DNA from: Candidatus Aenigmatarchaeota archaeon
GTDB lineage: Archaea; Aenigmatarchaeota; Aenigmatarchaeia; QMZS01
Length of the DNA stretch: 18,710 bases
Direction of reading: 5' to 3'
NCBI GenBank assembly: GCA_016932615.1
Contig: JAFGCN010000002.1
Location: 1-18,710 of the forward strand
Part shown: positions 6,603 through 14,077 of the stretch, in pieces
How positions within the stretch are numbered: the stretch's first letter is position 1
How the letters are laid out: each line of letters opens with the position of its first letter
Translations under genes and position numbers: made by a program
Notes under the pieces: model-generated
Databases searched by the model: none
Told to the model about the DNA's origin: nothing
What the model saw: only the letters and a program-made list of their open reading frames with translations

Positions 6603-6611
6603 TTTATTTAT
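6603..6611 (+). promoter_or_regulatory. TATA box for the 6630 gene
   Basis: TTTATTTAT is centred about 24 bases upstream of ATG 6630 and lies inside the longer frame that opens at 6564, which argues for the later start. Confidence 0.45.
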
Positions 6612-6629
6612 TTATTCAAAACTAAATTA

Positions 6630-6821
6630 ATGGAAAAACTGACGCGAGGGAGGGAAATTCTAAAAGCCACTTGCCTTGAAAATACATTCCTGATTGGAAG
6701 CGACGACCATGTCTGGCTCGACCAGGTGAGGGGAACGCACACCAGCCCTGCATCGGTATGCAAGCAGCACGACAATTTTTACGGTCTCGCCCTCAAATTA
6801 AGGAGAACGCTTAATAACTAG
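6630..6821 (+). CDS. Small soluble protein of unknown function
   Basis: 63 residues from ATG 6630. The frame extends back to ATG 6564, but a TATA-like element at 6603-6611 lies within that extension and has leaderless spacing to 6630. The protein has two cysteines (C15, C44), a His-rich middle (DDHVWL, GTHTS, KQHDNF) and an Arg/Lys-rich end; there is no signal peptide or membrane segment. The gene ends 14 bases before the citramalate synthase start, so co-transcription is likely. His and Cys content would allow metal binding, but no known motif is complete. It is not recognised and could be spurious; codon pattern and promoter placement make a real gene somewhat more likely than not. Confidence 0.45.
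   Translation: MEKLTRGREILKATCLENTFLIGSDDHVWLDQVRGTHTSPASVCKQHDNFYGLALKLRRTLNN
6810..6819 (+). promoter_or_regulatory. Weak TATA-like element before the citramalate synthase gene
   Basis: CTTAATAACT overlaps the end of the 6630 gene and is centred about 21 bases upstream of ATG 6836. It could give a separate leaderless transcript in addition to read-through. Confidence 0.3.
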
Positions 6822-6835
6822 ACAAGTCACCAATT

Positions 6836-8368
6836 ATGGCATCCTCCGGAAAACACATTGAAATTCTGGATACCACCCTTAGAGATGGCGAGCAGATGAA
6901 AGGGGTCTCATTCACCCCGGACGAAAAGCTAACTATCGCAAAATTTCTTCTAAAAAAAATCAATGTTGACCGGATTGAGATATGCTCTGCAAGGTCCTCT
7001 CCGGGGGAACTGCAGTCCGCTAAAGACATTCTATCCTGGGCTTCAAAAAACGGCCTCGAGCCACGAATAGAAATTCTGGGGTTTGTTGACGGTGAACTGT
7101 CTGTTGAATGGGCTTCCCAGGCGGGCGGCCGCACGATAAACCTGCTCGTGAAGGGCTCGCTTAAGCACCTTGAAGGGCAGCTTAAGCAGACGCCAAAAGA
7201 GCACATGGAGAACATTTCAAAAGTCCTCCTTAATGCCAAAAGAAGAAAGATAAAGGCCAATGTTTATCTTGAAGACTGGAGCAATGGGATTGCCCACTCA
7301 AGGCCTTATGTATACAAGCTTGTCGAGTTCCTGCTGGGCGCAGGTGTGAAAAGGATAATGCTTGCCGACACACTTGGGATACTATCTCCTGAGGAAACCC
7401 GCACATATGTCGGGGCGATGGCAAAAAAATTCGGGAAAGCCCAGTTTGACTACCACGGCCACAACGACTATGGCCTTGCAACAGCCAACGCCCTTGCAGC
7501 GGCAACTTCAGGCGCAAGGGGAATTCACGCAACGGTAAACGGAATGGGAGAGCGCGCAGGAAACGCTCACCTGGCAGAAGTCGTGGCTGTGATAAACGAT
7601 ATGTCTTCCTTTAGGACGCATGTGGATGAAAAGGAGCTTTACGAGGCAAGCCGGCTTGTTGAACGGCTCTCGGGAGTAAGAAGCGCCGTAAACCGCCCAA
7701 TCATCGGAAGCAATGTCTTCACGCAGACCGCTGGTGTACACGCCGACGGAGACAAGAAGGGCGGGCTGTACATTTCAAAGCTGAATGCTGAAAGGTTCGG
7801 GCGGGTCACAGAGTACGCCCTTGGAAAGCTCAGCGGGAGGGCAAGCCTGGAGCACAACCTCAAGAGAATAGGCCTGGAGCTTACAAAGGAGCAAAAAGAC
7901 AAGGTTCTCAGGAGAATTATTGACCTGGGCGACAGGAAGTCAAACCTCTCGCCGACAGACCTTTCCTACATTGTCTCCGATGTCCTGGGAAGCCCCGCCA
8001 AGAAGACAATCGAGATTACAAAAGTTCTTGTGCCATCGGGGCTGAATATGATTCCCACAGCAACAGTTGCGATACTTTTCAGGAAGGAAGAGTACTCGGA
8101 CAGCGCGACCGGAAATGGCGGCTATGACGCATTCATGAACGCAATCCGAAAGATTATTGTTGACCGACTCGGCCTGGCGCTTCCAAAACTCGAGGACTAT
8201 GAGGTGACAATTCCCCCTGGAGGAAAGACAGACGCGCTGGTAGAAACAAAAATAACCTGGAGCCAGGAAGGAAAGGTCTTTTACACTATAGGTGTGGATT
8301 CAGACCAGATAATGGCTGCAATCAAGGCGACCGAGAAAATGCTGAATGTTGTGTTTCAGACGAATTAG
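6836..8368 (+). CDS. cimA: (R)-citramalate synthase, Leptospira type (alpha-isopropylmalate synthase family)
   Basis: 510 residues. It condenses pyruvate and acetyl-CoA to citramalate, opening the threonine-independent isoleucine route. The HMGL-like TIM barrel carries LRDGEQ (15-20), the metal site HGHND (207-211) and GMGERAGN (236-243); a linker and C-terminal LeuA-type regulatory domain (about 390-510) follow. From memory of the Leptospira interrogans enzyme (about 516 residues), the catalytic and pyruvate-binding residues R16, D17, L81, L104, Y144, E146, H302, D304 and Y312 occur here at the same numbers, and Y430 of the isoleucine site is present, as are FTQTAGVHADGDKKG and PPGGKTDALVET. 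This favours citramalate over isopropylmalate or homocitrate synthase and suggests isoleucine feedback. No leucine/isoleucine genes are adjacent. Activity as 2-isopropylmalate synthase remains the alternative. Confidence 0.8.
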   Translation: MASSGKHIEILDTTLRDGEQMKGVSFTPDEKLTIAKFLLKKINVDRIEICSARSSPGELQSAKDILSWASKNGLEPRIEILGFVDGELSVEWASQAGGRTINLLVKGSLKHLEGQLKQTPKEHMENISKVLLNAKRRKIKANVYLEDWSNGIAHSRPYVYKLVEFLLGAGVKRIMLADTLGILSPEETRTYVGAMAKKFGKAQFDYHGHNDYGLATANALAAATSGARGIHATVNGMGERAGNAHLAEVVAVINDMSSFRTHVDEKELYEASRLVERLSGVRSAVNRPIIGSNVFTQTAGVHADGDKKGGLYISKLNAERFGRVTEYALGKLSGRASLEHNLKRIGLELTKEQKDKVLRRIIDLGDRKSNLSPTDLSYIVSDVLGSPAKKTIEITKVLVPSGLNMIPTATVAILFRKEEYSDSATGNGGYDAFMNAIRKIIVDRLGLALPKLEDYEVTIPPGGKTDALVETKITWSQEGKVFYTIGVDSDQIMAAIKATEKMLNVVFQTN

Positions 8369-8378
8369 CTAAAACGAC

Positions 8379-8387
8379 CATTTTATG
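8379..8387 (+). promoter_or_regulatory. TATA-like element before the cysteine-rich gene
   Basis: CATTTTATG lies just after the citramalate synthase stop and would start transcription near 8408, about nine bases before ATG 8417. Confidence 0.3.
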
Positions 8388-8416
8388 GGCTGGCATTGAT
8401 CACGGCACTGTATCTT

Positions 8417-8599
8417 ATGGCAGACTCGTCGCTGAAGACCTTCTTCGGGAATTCCGACGAGACCATCGAAGTGCAGGCAGGCACCTCAAAGTGCGAACAG
8501 CTCTGTTACAAGTGCTGTATGGAGAAAGGGGCGGAGGTTTGTGAAAATCCAATAGAATTTGGAAATATCTATAAAATCATTTGCAATTGTAATTGTTAA
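8417..8599 (+). CDS. Small cysteine-rich protein
   Basis: 60 residues from ATG 8417 (a TTG at 8396 is an alternative start but lies too close to the TATA-like element). Eight cysteines: one cluster of four (CEQLCYKCC), one single, and a C-terminal cluster CNCNC after KIIC. No signal peptide follows from ATG 8417, so it is probably cytoplasmic, where such spacing suggests metal (zinc, copper or iron) binding rather than disulfides. It does not match a zinc ribbon or ferredoxin pattern that I know. It follows the citramalate synthase by 48 bases and converges with the minus-strand gene ending at 8655. Function unknown. Confidence 0.5.
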   Translation: MADSSLKTFFGNSDETIEVQAGTSKCEQLCYKCCMEKGAEVCENPIEFGNIYKIICNCNC

Positions 8600-8654
8600 C
8601 TCTAAATTCGTATATAAAATAAATCTCAGAAAATAAGAGTCTGGACTTAAAAGC

Positions 8655-9386
8655 TTATTTTATACAACCAATAAATTCCTTAGTAAGATTATCTTTGTAA
8701 TCCTCATACATAATGTTACATAAATAAACATAACCTAATCCGTCCCCTTCCAGTAAATCCCCGGAATAGACCAGCTCGCCCTTTGAAATGTCCCACATGT
8801 GGCTGCCGACTTCGGGAATGTTGATGCGGATGATGGCCTTGTCGTTTCCGTATATGCCGTCGACGCCATAAATCTCCTGGATGCCGACGTTTTCTATGCT
8901 GTAGCCCTCAAGGCCGAGATCCCTGAGCTTTTCCTGGTCGGGGTGCTGTATCTGGAAGGTATATTTCACAGTTGTGCCTTTCTGGTCGCCGTTAAGTATG
9001 CTGTATGCATAGACCCCATCACTATGCAGGCCGTCTTCGGTCACTAGGTTGTAGCTGCATCCGGGTGTGCTGCACGGGACTGCCCATGCCTTTATGTCGC
9101 CTTCCGGCGTTGAAACTTCAACAAGCTCTTCGGGCTTTACAGTCAGCTTATCATACTCTTCGGTTTTGCTGTCCTCTTCTGAGGGCTTTACGCCGGTTTG
9201 GTTTGCTGTGGCGTTTGGGGCGGTTTCGCTGCCTTTTGAAATATTCCCGGAAAGCCCCAAATTCTCCGTATGGGCCTGGGCTTGGTATCCAGCAGGGCTA
9301 TGGGCGCGCCAGCCGGGCATTCCGGCTACACCCAAAAAAACAGCGATTAAGGCGAGCACCAATATCGCTTTGGAAAGGTTTCCCAT
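8655..9386 (-). CDS. N-terminally anchored extracytoplasmic protein
   Basis: 243 residues. Residues 6-22 are hydrophobic with one preceding Lys, giving a signal peptide or membrane anchor. Residues 25-80 are a low-complexity Ser/Thr/Asn/Glu linker with N-X-S/T sequons, followed by a compact domain (about 85-243) with four cysteines: two in CSTPGC, one in YLCNIM and one in the last residues (GCIK). Acidic and Tyr/Gly-rich segments suggest a beta fold. No family recognised. It lies 41 bases downstream of the aIF6 gene on the same strand and might be co-transcribed, though function need not be shared. No strong TATA with ideal spacing was found. Confidence 0.65.
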   Translation of the reverse strand: MGNLSKAILVLALIAVFLGVAGMPGWRAHSPAGYQAQAHTENLGLSGNISKGSETAPNATANQTGVKPSEEDSKTEEYDKLTVKPEELVEVSTPEGDIKAWAVPCSTPGCSYNLVTEDGLHSDGVYAYSILNGDQKGTTVKYTFQIQHPDQEKLRDLGLEGYSIENVGIQEIYGVDGIYGNDKAIIRINIPEVGSHMWDISKGELVYSGDLLEGDGLGYVYLCNIMYEDYKDNLTKEFIGCIK

Positions 9387-9427
9387 AATAGGGCTTAGTT
9401 TCTAAAGAGCAACTGTTTAGAGGGTTC

Positions 9428-10075
9428 CTAGAAAACCTTCAGCGCCTCCTGGACTTCTGCCATTGCAGGTCCTCTTAGGGTTTTAGGCGCAATCATTCCC
9501 TTGGAATTCGCAAGAATCTCAGTTCCGGGAAAACCGTCATAGAACTCTGCCCTCTTTACCGGAACCTTAAGCGTCTTCTCGATAATTTCGATTTCGGCGT
9601 CAAGGGCTTTTTCGTGGACAATGCAGCCGTTGTTGTTTGCAATCGCACCAATACCGGGGAAAGGCAGGTCAGAGATTGTCGAGATGCTTGTCTTCAGCCC
9701 CAGAGTTTCCTGGAAATAGTGCTTTTTCAGCTTGAGGTAGGGGGAAAGAATGCAGCCCTTGTCGTTAAGAAGCATGAGGTTTCCAAGTGTGTTATAGACG
9801 CCCTTGAGGGGAACAATCTCTTTTGTGATGCCTGCAATCTCCTCCTTGTCCACGCATTCAGGCACGAAGAAGTACTTTGAGTTTGAAGCGGCAAAAAGCC
9901 CGATAAGAAAGGAATTGCAGAGAACCAGGCGGCTTGTGCCAGTGCTAAGCGCCTTTGCGATGCGCTCAATCTGCTTTTTTGGTATTTCTGGCGGGAGAAA
10001 ACATGTGTCCTCAGTGCAGATTCCGATAAGCCCAAGCGTAGAGTTTCCAAAGAACTCTGTCTGGTAAATTCCCAT
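9428..10075 (-). CDS. eif6: Translation initiation factor aIF6
   Basis: 215 residues, close to the usual 220. aIF6 binds the 50S subunit (uL14/L24e region) and prevents premature joining to 30S. The chain shows the five-fold pseudo-repeat of the pentein/IF6 fold, with recurring segments of the type 'leucine/asparagine-small-Asn-Asp/Asn-Lys-Gly-Cys/Met-Ile' (LLNDKGCILSP, NNNGCIVHE, ANSKGMIAPKT). In many archaea the gene sits between rpl31e and rpl20a; here it is next to a CheD-like gene instead, so the usual ribosomal cluster is broken up. Three bases separate its ATG from the stop of the upstream gene, yet a TATA box (10094-10101) at leaderless distance suggests its own promoter too. Confidence 0.9.
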   Translation of the reverse strand: MGIYQTEFFGNSTLGLIGICTEDTCFLPPEIPKKQIERIAKALSTGTSRLVLCNSFLIGLFAASNSKYFFVPECVDKEEIAGITKEIVPLKGVYNTLGNLMLLNDKGCILSPYLKLKKHYFQETLGLKTSISTISDLPFPGIGAIANNNGCIVHEKALDAEIEIIEKTLKVPVKRAEFYDGFPGTEILANSKGMIAPKTLRGPAMAEVQEALKVF

Positions 10076-10078
10076 AAT

Positions 10079-10543
10079 TTAGCTAAGTTGTAAGTTTAAA
10101 GACGCCTTAAAGCATCCATACTCTTCCTGAGTTATTACCGGGGTGGCCTTCCCATCTGGAAAGACCAGCAAATCGAACTCATCCGCCTGGGGATGGCGAG
10201 TCACAGCAAGGCCGCCAAAAACCTGCCGGAGCCCCTCTTCTATCTGGGTGGCATTTGTTTCGGCAGTATAATCCTCTCCCACAAAGTAAAGGTCTGCTCT
10301 CAGCGGCAGATTATCTCGTAATGCTAGCTTCAGCTGAGACAAGAATTCGTACTCTGGCACAATATGGGCATAGGTAAGACCGGATTTAGAAGGAAGCAGG
10401 AGGGCAGAACAAACCGTATAATTATCACTCAGAATTGGCCCTTTTGTTTCCTGAGGAAAGAATCCCCAGTGGCCTGCGGGCAAGTAGGGCTTTCCATAAA
10501 TGCGGCCTCCCCTCCACCGAGAGATTTCATACCGGCATTCCAT
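10079..10543 (-). CDS. Unknown protein with CheD-like (Cys/His deamidase) features
   Basis: 154 residues, no signal peptide or membrane segment. The order of elements resembles CheD glutamine deamidases: a strand with T43 and C45 (TVCSALLL), H60 fifteen residues later in the motif AHIVP (CheD: SCV, then AHFMLP), a helix (67-77), a strand ADLYFVGED where CheD has its Gly-rich strand, then a helix (ATQIEEGLRQVF) and a C-terminal strand pair ending FDLLVFPDGKATPV. This is fold-level similarity seen by eye, not a proven family match, and the Gly-rich signatures of CheD are weak. No chemotaxis genes are nearby. It has a TATA box 23 bases upstream and lies three bases before aIF6, so joint expression is likely. 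Confidence 0.6.
   Translation of the reverse strand: MECRYEISRWRGGRIYGKPYLPAGHWGFFPQETKGPILSDNYTVCSALLLPSKSGLTYAHIVPEYEFLSQLKLALRDNLPLRADLYFVGEDYTAETNATQIEEGLRQVFGGLAVTRHPQADEFDLLVFPDGKATPVITQEEYGCFKASLNLQLS
10094..10101 (-). promoter_or_regulatory. TATA box for aIF6
   Basis: On the minus strand CTTTAAAC is centred 22 bases upstream of the ATG at 10075, inside the 3' end of the upstream gene. Confidence 0.4.
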
Positions 10544-10561
10544 AAGAGACTTCCAGAAAGT

Positions 10562-10570
10562 AGTTATAGA
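10562..10570 (-). promoter_or_regulatory. TATA box for the 10543 gene
   Basis: On the minus strand TCTATAACT is centred 23 bases upstream of the ATG at 10543. Confidence 0.55.
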
Positions 10571-10603
10571 GCCACCTAAATCCGGTAACCGAAAGGCAAA
10601 GCT

Positions 10604-10939
10604 TCAGACTTCCCTTTCAATATCCCCCTTTTCGATTTCCACCCAGTATATCTCATAGGCGACAGTGTCTTCAACTGCCTCAAACTGGTGCAAAACTCCC
10701 GGTGGGACGACCAGAACATCTTTTTCCTTCAAAACAATCTCCTGACAGGAATCTGCGCCCTTCCAGGAGCGGACTATCAGCTTTCCGGACTCCACAAAAA
10801 AGCCATTATGCTTGAACTTGTGCCTATGCTTTGAGCAGGTTTTGCCTGCTCCAATTTCTGCACGGCAAATCTCCACATTATTCTTAAAAAACAAGTGCTG
10901 CATAGTACCCCAGCCCTTCACTTCCTCTATTGCTTCCAT
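10604..10939 (-). CDS. Single-domain cupin
   Basis: 111 residues, the size of a minimal cupin barrel. Motif 1 gives H38 and H40 (KHRHK), H44-N45 and G52; motif 2 gives P79, P80, G81 and H84 (VPPGVLHQF). H38, H40 and H84 are the expected metal ligands; the usual motif-1 Glu is not in place and H44 or E50 may substitute. Related small cupins include sugar-phosphate isomerase-like and storage or regulatory proteins, and the substrate cannot be told. The gene has its own TATA box (10961-10970), shared intergenic space with the divergent MarC-family gene, and ends 60 bases before the next minus-strand start. Confidence 0.8.
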   Translation of the reverse strand: MEAIEEVKGWGTMQHLFFKNNVEICRAEIGAGKTCSKHRHKFKHNGFFVESGKLIVRSWKGADSCQEIVLKEKDVLVVPPGVLHQFEAVEDTVAYEIYWVEIEKGDIEREV

Positions 10940-10960
10940 AAGTACCTAGAGCCAAATTCA

Positions 10961-10970
10961 ATATCTTATT
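10961..10970 (-). promoter_or_regulatory. TATA box for the cupin gene
   Basis: On the minus strand AATAAGATAT is centred 26 bases upstream of the ATG at 10939. It lies about 20 bases from the oppositely oriented TATA of the MarC-family gene. Confidence 0.45.
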
Positions 10971-10988
10971 TGAAAGGCGGCAGAAACC

Positions 10989-10997
10989 ATTTATAGC
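10989..10997 (+). promoter_or_regulatory. TATA box for the MarC-family gene
   Basis: ATTTATAGC is centred 23 bases upstream of ATG 11016 and gives a leaderless transcript. Confidence 0.55.
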
Positions 10998-11015
10998 CAA
11001 AAACCAAACAGGTTT

Positions 11016-11645
11016 ATGGTGGATTTCACCTTTCTCTGGGCAGCCTTCCTGGGCATCTTTGCAATCGTAAATCCCTTCAGCACGGCAGTGGTCTTCCTCT
11101 CGATAACCGCAGGGGACAGGGAAAAGAAGAAACGGGCGATGGCCAAAAAGGCATCCCTTGTGTGCGCATGCGTGCTCATATTCTTCATGTTTTCTGGGAC
11201 CGTCCTCTTCGACTTTTTCGGGCTGAGCCTTCAGGCATTCCAGCTTGCCGGCGGCCTTCTGGTGGCAAAGCTTGGCTTTTCCATGATTGAATCGAAATCC
11301 CAGCTCAAGGAAAAGGAAAGGCAGGAGTCTCTCAGGAAAGAAGATGTCTCCATCATACCTCTTGCCATACCCATGCTTTCAGGGCCGGGTGCAATAACAA
11401 CCGCCATGGTCTGGATGAGCCAGGCCGCAGGGCCTTATGAGAAATTCGGCCTAGTGCTGATAGCGATTTTAATCAGTGTAATTTCATATATTGTGCTCTT
11501 GAACGCCAAGTACCTTAAAAATGCGCTCGGGCACACAGGAGTAAATGTTCTGGAAAAATTGATGGGGCTCATTGTCCTGGTCATGGGAATACAGTTCCTG
11601 ATAAACGGGCTTGTTGACCTGAATGTGCTGGACTTGGCTGAGTAA
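11016..11645 (+). CDS. marC: MarC/UPF0056 family membrane protein
   Basis: 209 residues, the family's usual length, with six predicted membrane segments (about 5-25, 46-66, 72-92, 112-135, 147-165 and 183-203). Family hallmarks are visible: NPF near the N-terminus after the first hydrophobic stretch, FGLSLQAFQLAGGLLVAKLG, the central signature PLAIPMLSGPGAIT, and the last segment EKLMGLIVLVMGIQFLINGL. MarC-family proteins are integral membrane proteins of uncertain function; an older link to multiple antibiotic resistance is not well supported, so transport is only a guess. The gene is divergent from the cupin and its stop lies three bases from the stop of the convergent protease gene, so the two terminators must overlap coding sequence. 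Confidence 0.9.
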   Translation: MVDFTFLWAAFLGIFAIVNPFSTAVVFLSITAGDREKKKRAMAKKASLVCACVLIFFMFSGTVLFDFFGLSLQAFQLAGGLLVAKLGFSMIESKSQLKEKERQESLRKEDVSIIPLAIPMLSGPGAITTAMVWMSQAAGPYEKFGLVLIAILISVISYIVLLNAKYLKNALGHTGVNVLEKLMGLIVLVMGIQFLINGLVDLNVLDLAE

Positions 11646-11648
11646 GCC

Positions 11649-14054
11649 CTACTTCTTTAGCTTGGTAGTGTTTCTCCTTTTTGCCAGCATAACTGCCACT
11701 ACCAGGACTGCAATAAGCACAATGGAGATAGCCAATTGAACCGCTCCAAAATGCATCTTCTCTACGGACAGAAGGTCACTGACTTGAAAGGCGTCCCTGG
11801 CAGAAGAACTTTCCGAAGCTGTTTTGAAGGCAGCAGAGCCAATAAGCATAAGGTCGTCTTCCATGGCTTCCCTCCCATTGCTGTCAACGCATACAGAGCA
11901 GTTCTGGGTATAGCTGCAGCTCTCCGAAACCTGCCGGGTCTGGTAACCCTGGCTTGCGCAATAGTTGTAATCTGTTCCGGTGTTTCCGGACATAAACTCC
12001 CAGGCTTCATACTCTACATTCTCTGAAACAGCGCAAAAGCCCCTGTCACCCCCATTTTCCGATTCCCGTACCCGGTACTCATACCCTAGGTCCCCACAGT
12101 ACTGCGCTGCAGGATTTGGGCCCGGGGCATAGCCAAATCCTAAAGAGCCCAAGCCCATGAAAGATTCCAGCTCTGAAACGGAAGGTGAGTAGTCAAGTGA
12201 CTCCTGAAAATCAGGAACGTCTCCCGCCTCTTCGACCCCGGTAATGTAATTTAGAGGCGCCATCCTCTCCAGAATAATATTGCAGGAGCGATAGCTAATC
12301 AGTAGGTATCCTGGAGGGTAATTGGGCTCCTGGGTCCGCTCGCCCCAGCTATTCCGGACAATCCAGGAATTTTCACTGTCATCCCAACCGACAATCACCA
12401 CTGCATGGCCATATGCCTGATCCAGACAGTAATCATGCTCACAGGTATGCGTGTCATAATGGAAGCCCTTTAGAGTAGATACCGCTGCAATAACCGGGCC
12501 ATAGTCCATAATCGCCTGCTTAACCTGGCCAATATCTGCACCTGGGCTTCCATAACCCGTTACAAGGTAAGACTCATCACAAACCGCATCTTCCGGGCAG
12601 GACATGGAAGTGCAGGGCTCAGACTCCACGCAATAACTGGAGGAGCAAACATATTCTGCGCAGCCCTCATCGTCAGTCTGCTTCAGTGGACACTTGGTCT
12701 CTGAATATCCAAGGCAAGACTCAACAGGAATGGGCAGCTCATGTTCAACCAGGAACTCAAGCACTGCTTCAGGCCACTCTCCCATGCAGCCGCCCCCACC
12801 CGAAAGGCAGGAAACCAGAAACTGCTCCGACAGGTCAGGTGCATCAACGTCATCCCCGTTCTTGTACGCTTGGTAAGCATAAGCGCCGCTTACCGCAGAC
12901 GAAATCGCAAACGCCCAGCAAGAGCCGCATATTCTCTGGTCCTCAACCGGAGGCATGTAGTCTATAACATCAAAACTTTCAGGCAATCCTTCCCGGTTGA
13001 CAACTACGCTGTCCTCAGCCCAGTAAGACTCTTCGCCGCAGAAGCACTCCATTGAAAACTTTCTTTCGCCAGTCACCCGGGTCGGAGTAATTCCCACCCA
13101 ATCCAAATCCGCCTCAAACTGCTCACCGTCAGGGTCTTCATATTCTTCATAATGGACTAGAGCAAGAAGTTCTCCCGAAAGACTCTGATCAACCTTCTCC
13201 CTCTCATCATAATGAACCCTACAGTAGTCGCAGGATTCTACATCTCCATCCTCGTCAAGGTAGAAGGCATCTATATTGAAGTACGCCACACTTGTATCGC
13301 CTACCTTCACGATTTCATCCTCATCAAAGCTGGTTTCAAGATGCACATAATACCCGGGGCAGGAACTGTCAGCTTTGCACTCATATCCCGGCTTACTGAG
13401 GATACCCCCCTTATTAAAATGGCACTTCTCGCCAAGTGCGCACTCCAAATCCTCGTCCTCATCGCAGACAACGGGTCCGCACTCACCAATATTTACCTCC
13501 ACGCCATCAGATGAGGAACGGTCACCGGTCAGACCTCTCCGAAGGGGAACGCAGCAGGACTCTTCCCCACAATCAAGGAAATCTTCGTGGATGCGCTCGG
13601 TCTCCGTGTCACATGAAGCGCTGCAGTGGCCGCCCTGCCGGGCACATGTCGCAAGTTCGTCCACTACCTCCTGCTTGACCATTACCACCTCCTCAACAGC
13701 CCTCTTCTCAGTTTCGGATCCTGCAAGAAAGGAATATTCAAACGCCACCAGGTAAGTTCCATACTCGGGAAAGTTCAGCTTATCCAAGGGGACTTGGAAC
13801 ACATAGCCACCTGGGGGAACTCTAAGGTTTGCAGTCTCCAGGCCATTATCCTCCAGGCATGCTGAAGTCACATCCACCCTTGAGCCAGAATGTTCCAAAA
13901 AAACCTTAACCTCTCCTTCAAGTGGCTCACCGTAGGCGTTATTGATGTCAAAATAAACAAACTCCCTGAAAGGGGATACCTCCTGTGCAAAGGCGGGAAG
14001 AACGCAGAGTAGAGATGCCAGAAGCGCAAAAGTAACCCTACGCAAGAATGACAT
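11649..14054 (-). CDS. Secreted membrane-anchored papain-family (C1) cysteine protease
   Basis: 801 residues. Signal peptide 1-23 (AFAQ); C-terminal membrane segment about 769-790 followed by KRR, so the body faces outside. Residues 25-130 form a beta domain; 137-235 and 330-340 are very cysteine-rich; the C1 domain spans about 358-600. Catalytic residues are visible: Q373 (oxyanion hole), C379 in CGSCWAF (Q-C spacing 6 as in papain), H550 in YGHAVVIVGW and N568 in RNSWGE. A cysteine-rich insert (446-492) lies between the Cys and His halves. After it, 645-690 resembles DUF333 (NPAAQYCGDLGY ... GFCAV ... WEF). There is no classical ERFNIN pro-segment, so activation is unclear. A GGAGGTG ribosome-binding site eight bases before the ATG marks an operon-internal gene. 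Last gene of the histone-nuclease cluster; shared function is not implied. Confidence 0.9.
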   Translation of the reverse strand: MSFLRRVTFALLASLLCVLPAFAQEVSPFREFVYFDINNAYGEPLEGEVKVFLEHSGSRVDVTSACLEDNGLETANLRVPPGGYVFQVPLDKLNFPEYGTYLVAFEYSFLAGSETEKRAVEEVVMVKQEVVDELATCARQGGHCSASCDTETERIHEDFLDCGEESCCVPLRRGLTGDRSSSDGVEVNIGECGPVVCDEDEDLECALGEKCHFNKGGILSKPGYECKADSSCPGYYVHLETSFDEDEIVKVGDTSVAYFNIDAFYLDEDGDVESCDYCRVHYDEREKVDQSLSGELLALVHYEEYEDPDGEQFEADLDWVGITPTRVTGERKFSMECFCGEESYWAEDSVVVNREGLPESFDVIDYMPPVEDQRICGSCWAFAISSAVSGAYAYQAYKNGDDVDAPDLSEQFLVSCLSGGGGCMGEWPEAVLEFLVEHELPIPVESCLGYSETKCPLKQTDDEGCAEYVCSSSYCVESEPCTSMSCPEDAVCDESYLVTGYGSPGADIGQVKQAIMDYGPVIAAVSTLKGFHYDTHTCEHDYCLDQAYGHAVVIVGWDDSENSWIVRNSWGERTQEPNYPPGYLLISYRSCNIILERMAPLNYITGVEEAGDVPDFQESLDYSPSVSELESFMGLGSLGFGYAPGPNPAAQYCGDLGYEYRVRESENGGDRGFCAVSENVEYEAWEFMSGNTGTDYNYCASQGYQTRQVSESCSYTQNCSVCVDSNGREAMEDDLMLIGSAAFKTASESSSARDAFQVSDLLSVEKMHFGAVQLAISIVLIAVLVVAVMLAKRRNTTKLKK

Positions 14055-14062
14055 AATTACAA

Positions 14063-14070
14063 CACCTCCC
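14063..14070 (-). promoter_or_regulatory. Strong Shine-Dalgarno site for the protease gene
   Basis: On the minus strand GGGAGGTG ends eight bases before the ATG at 14054 and matches the 3' end of archaeal 16S rRNA. It contrasts with the leaderless genes elsewhere and indicates a leadered, operon-internal message. Confidence 0.65.
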
Positions 14071-14077
14071 TAAAAAT

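Noticed and set aside
6564-6629. N-terminal extension of the small 6630 protein
   Set aside because: A TATA-like element lies inside it at the right distance from ATG 6630, and the extension is short, basic and unlike a conserved domain.
9067-9405. Long plus-strand frames opposite the 8655-9386 protein
   Set aside because: They mirror the minus-strand gene, lack promoters or ribosome-binding sites, and overlap each other in different frames.
12683-13865. Several overlapping frames on both strands within the protease gene
   Set aside because: The minus-strand protease frame has intact catalytic motifs through this whole stretch; the others are its shadows.
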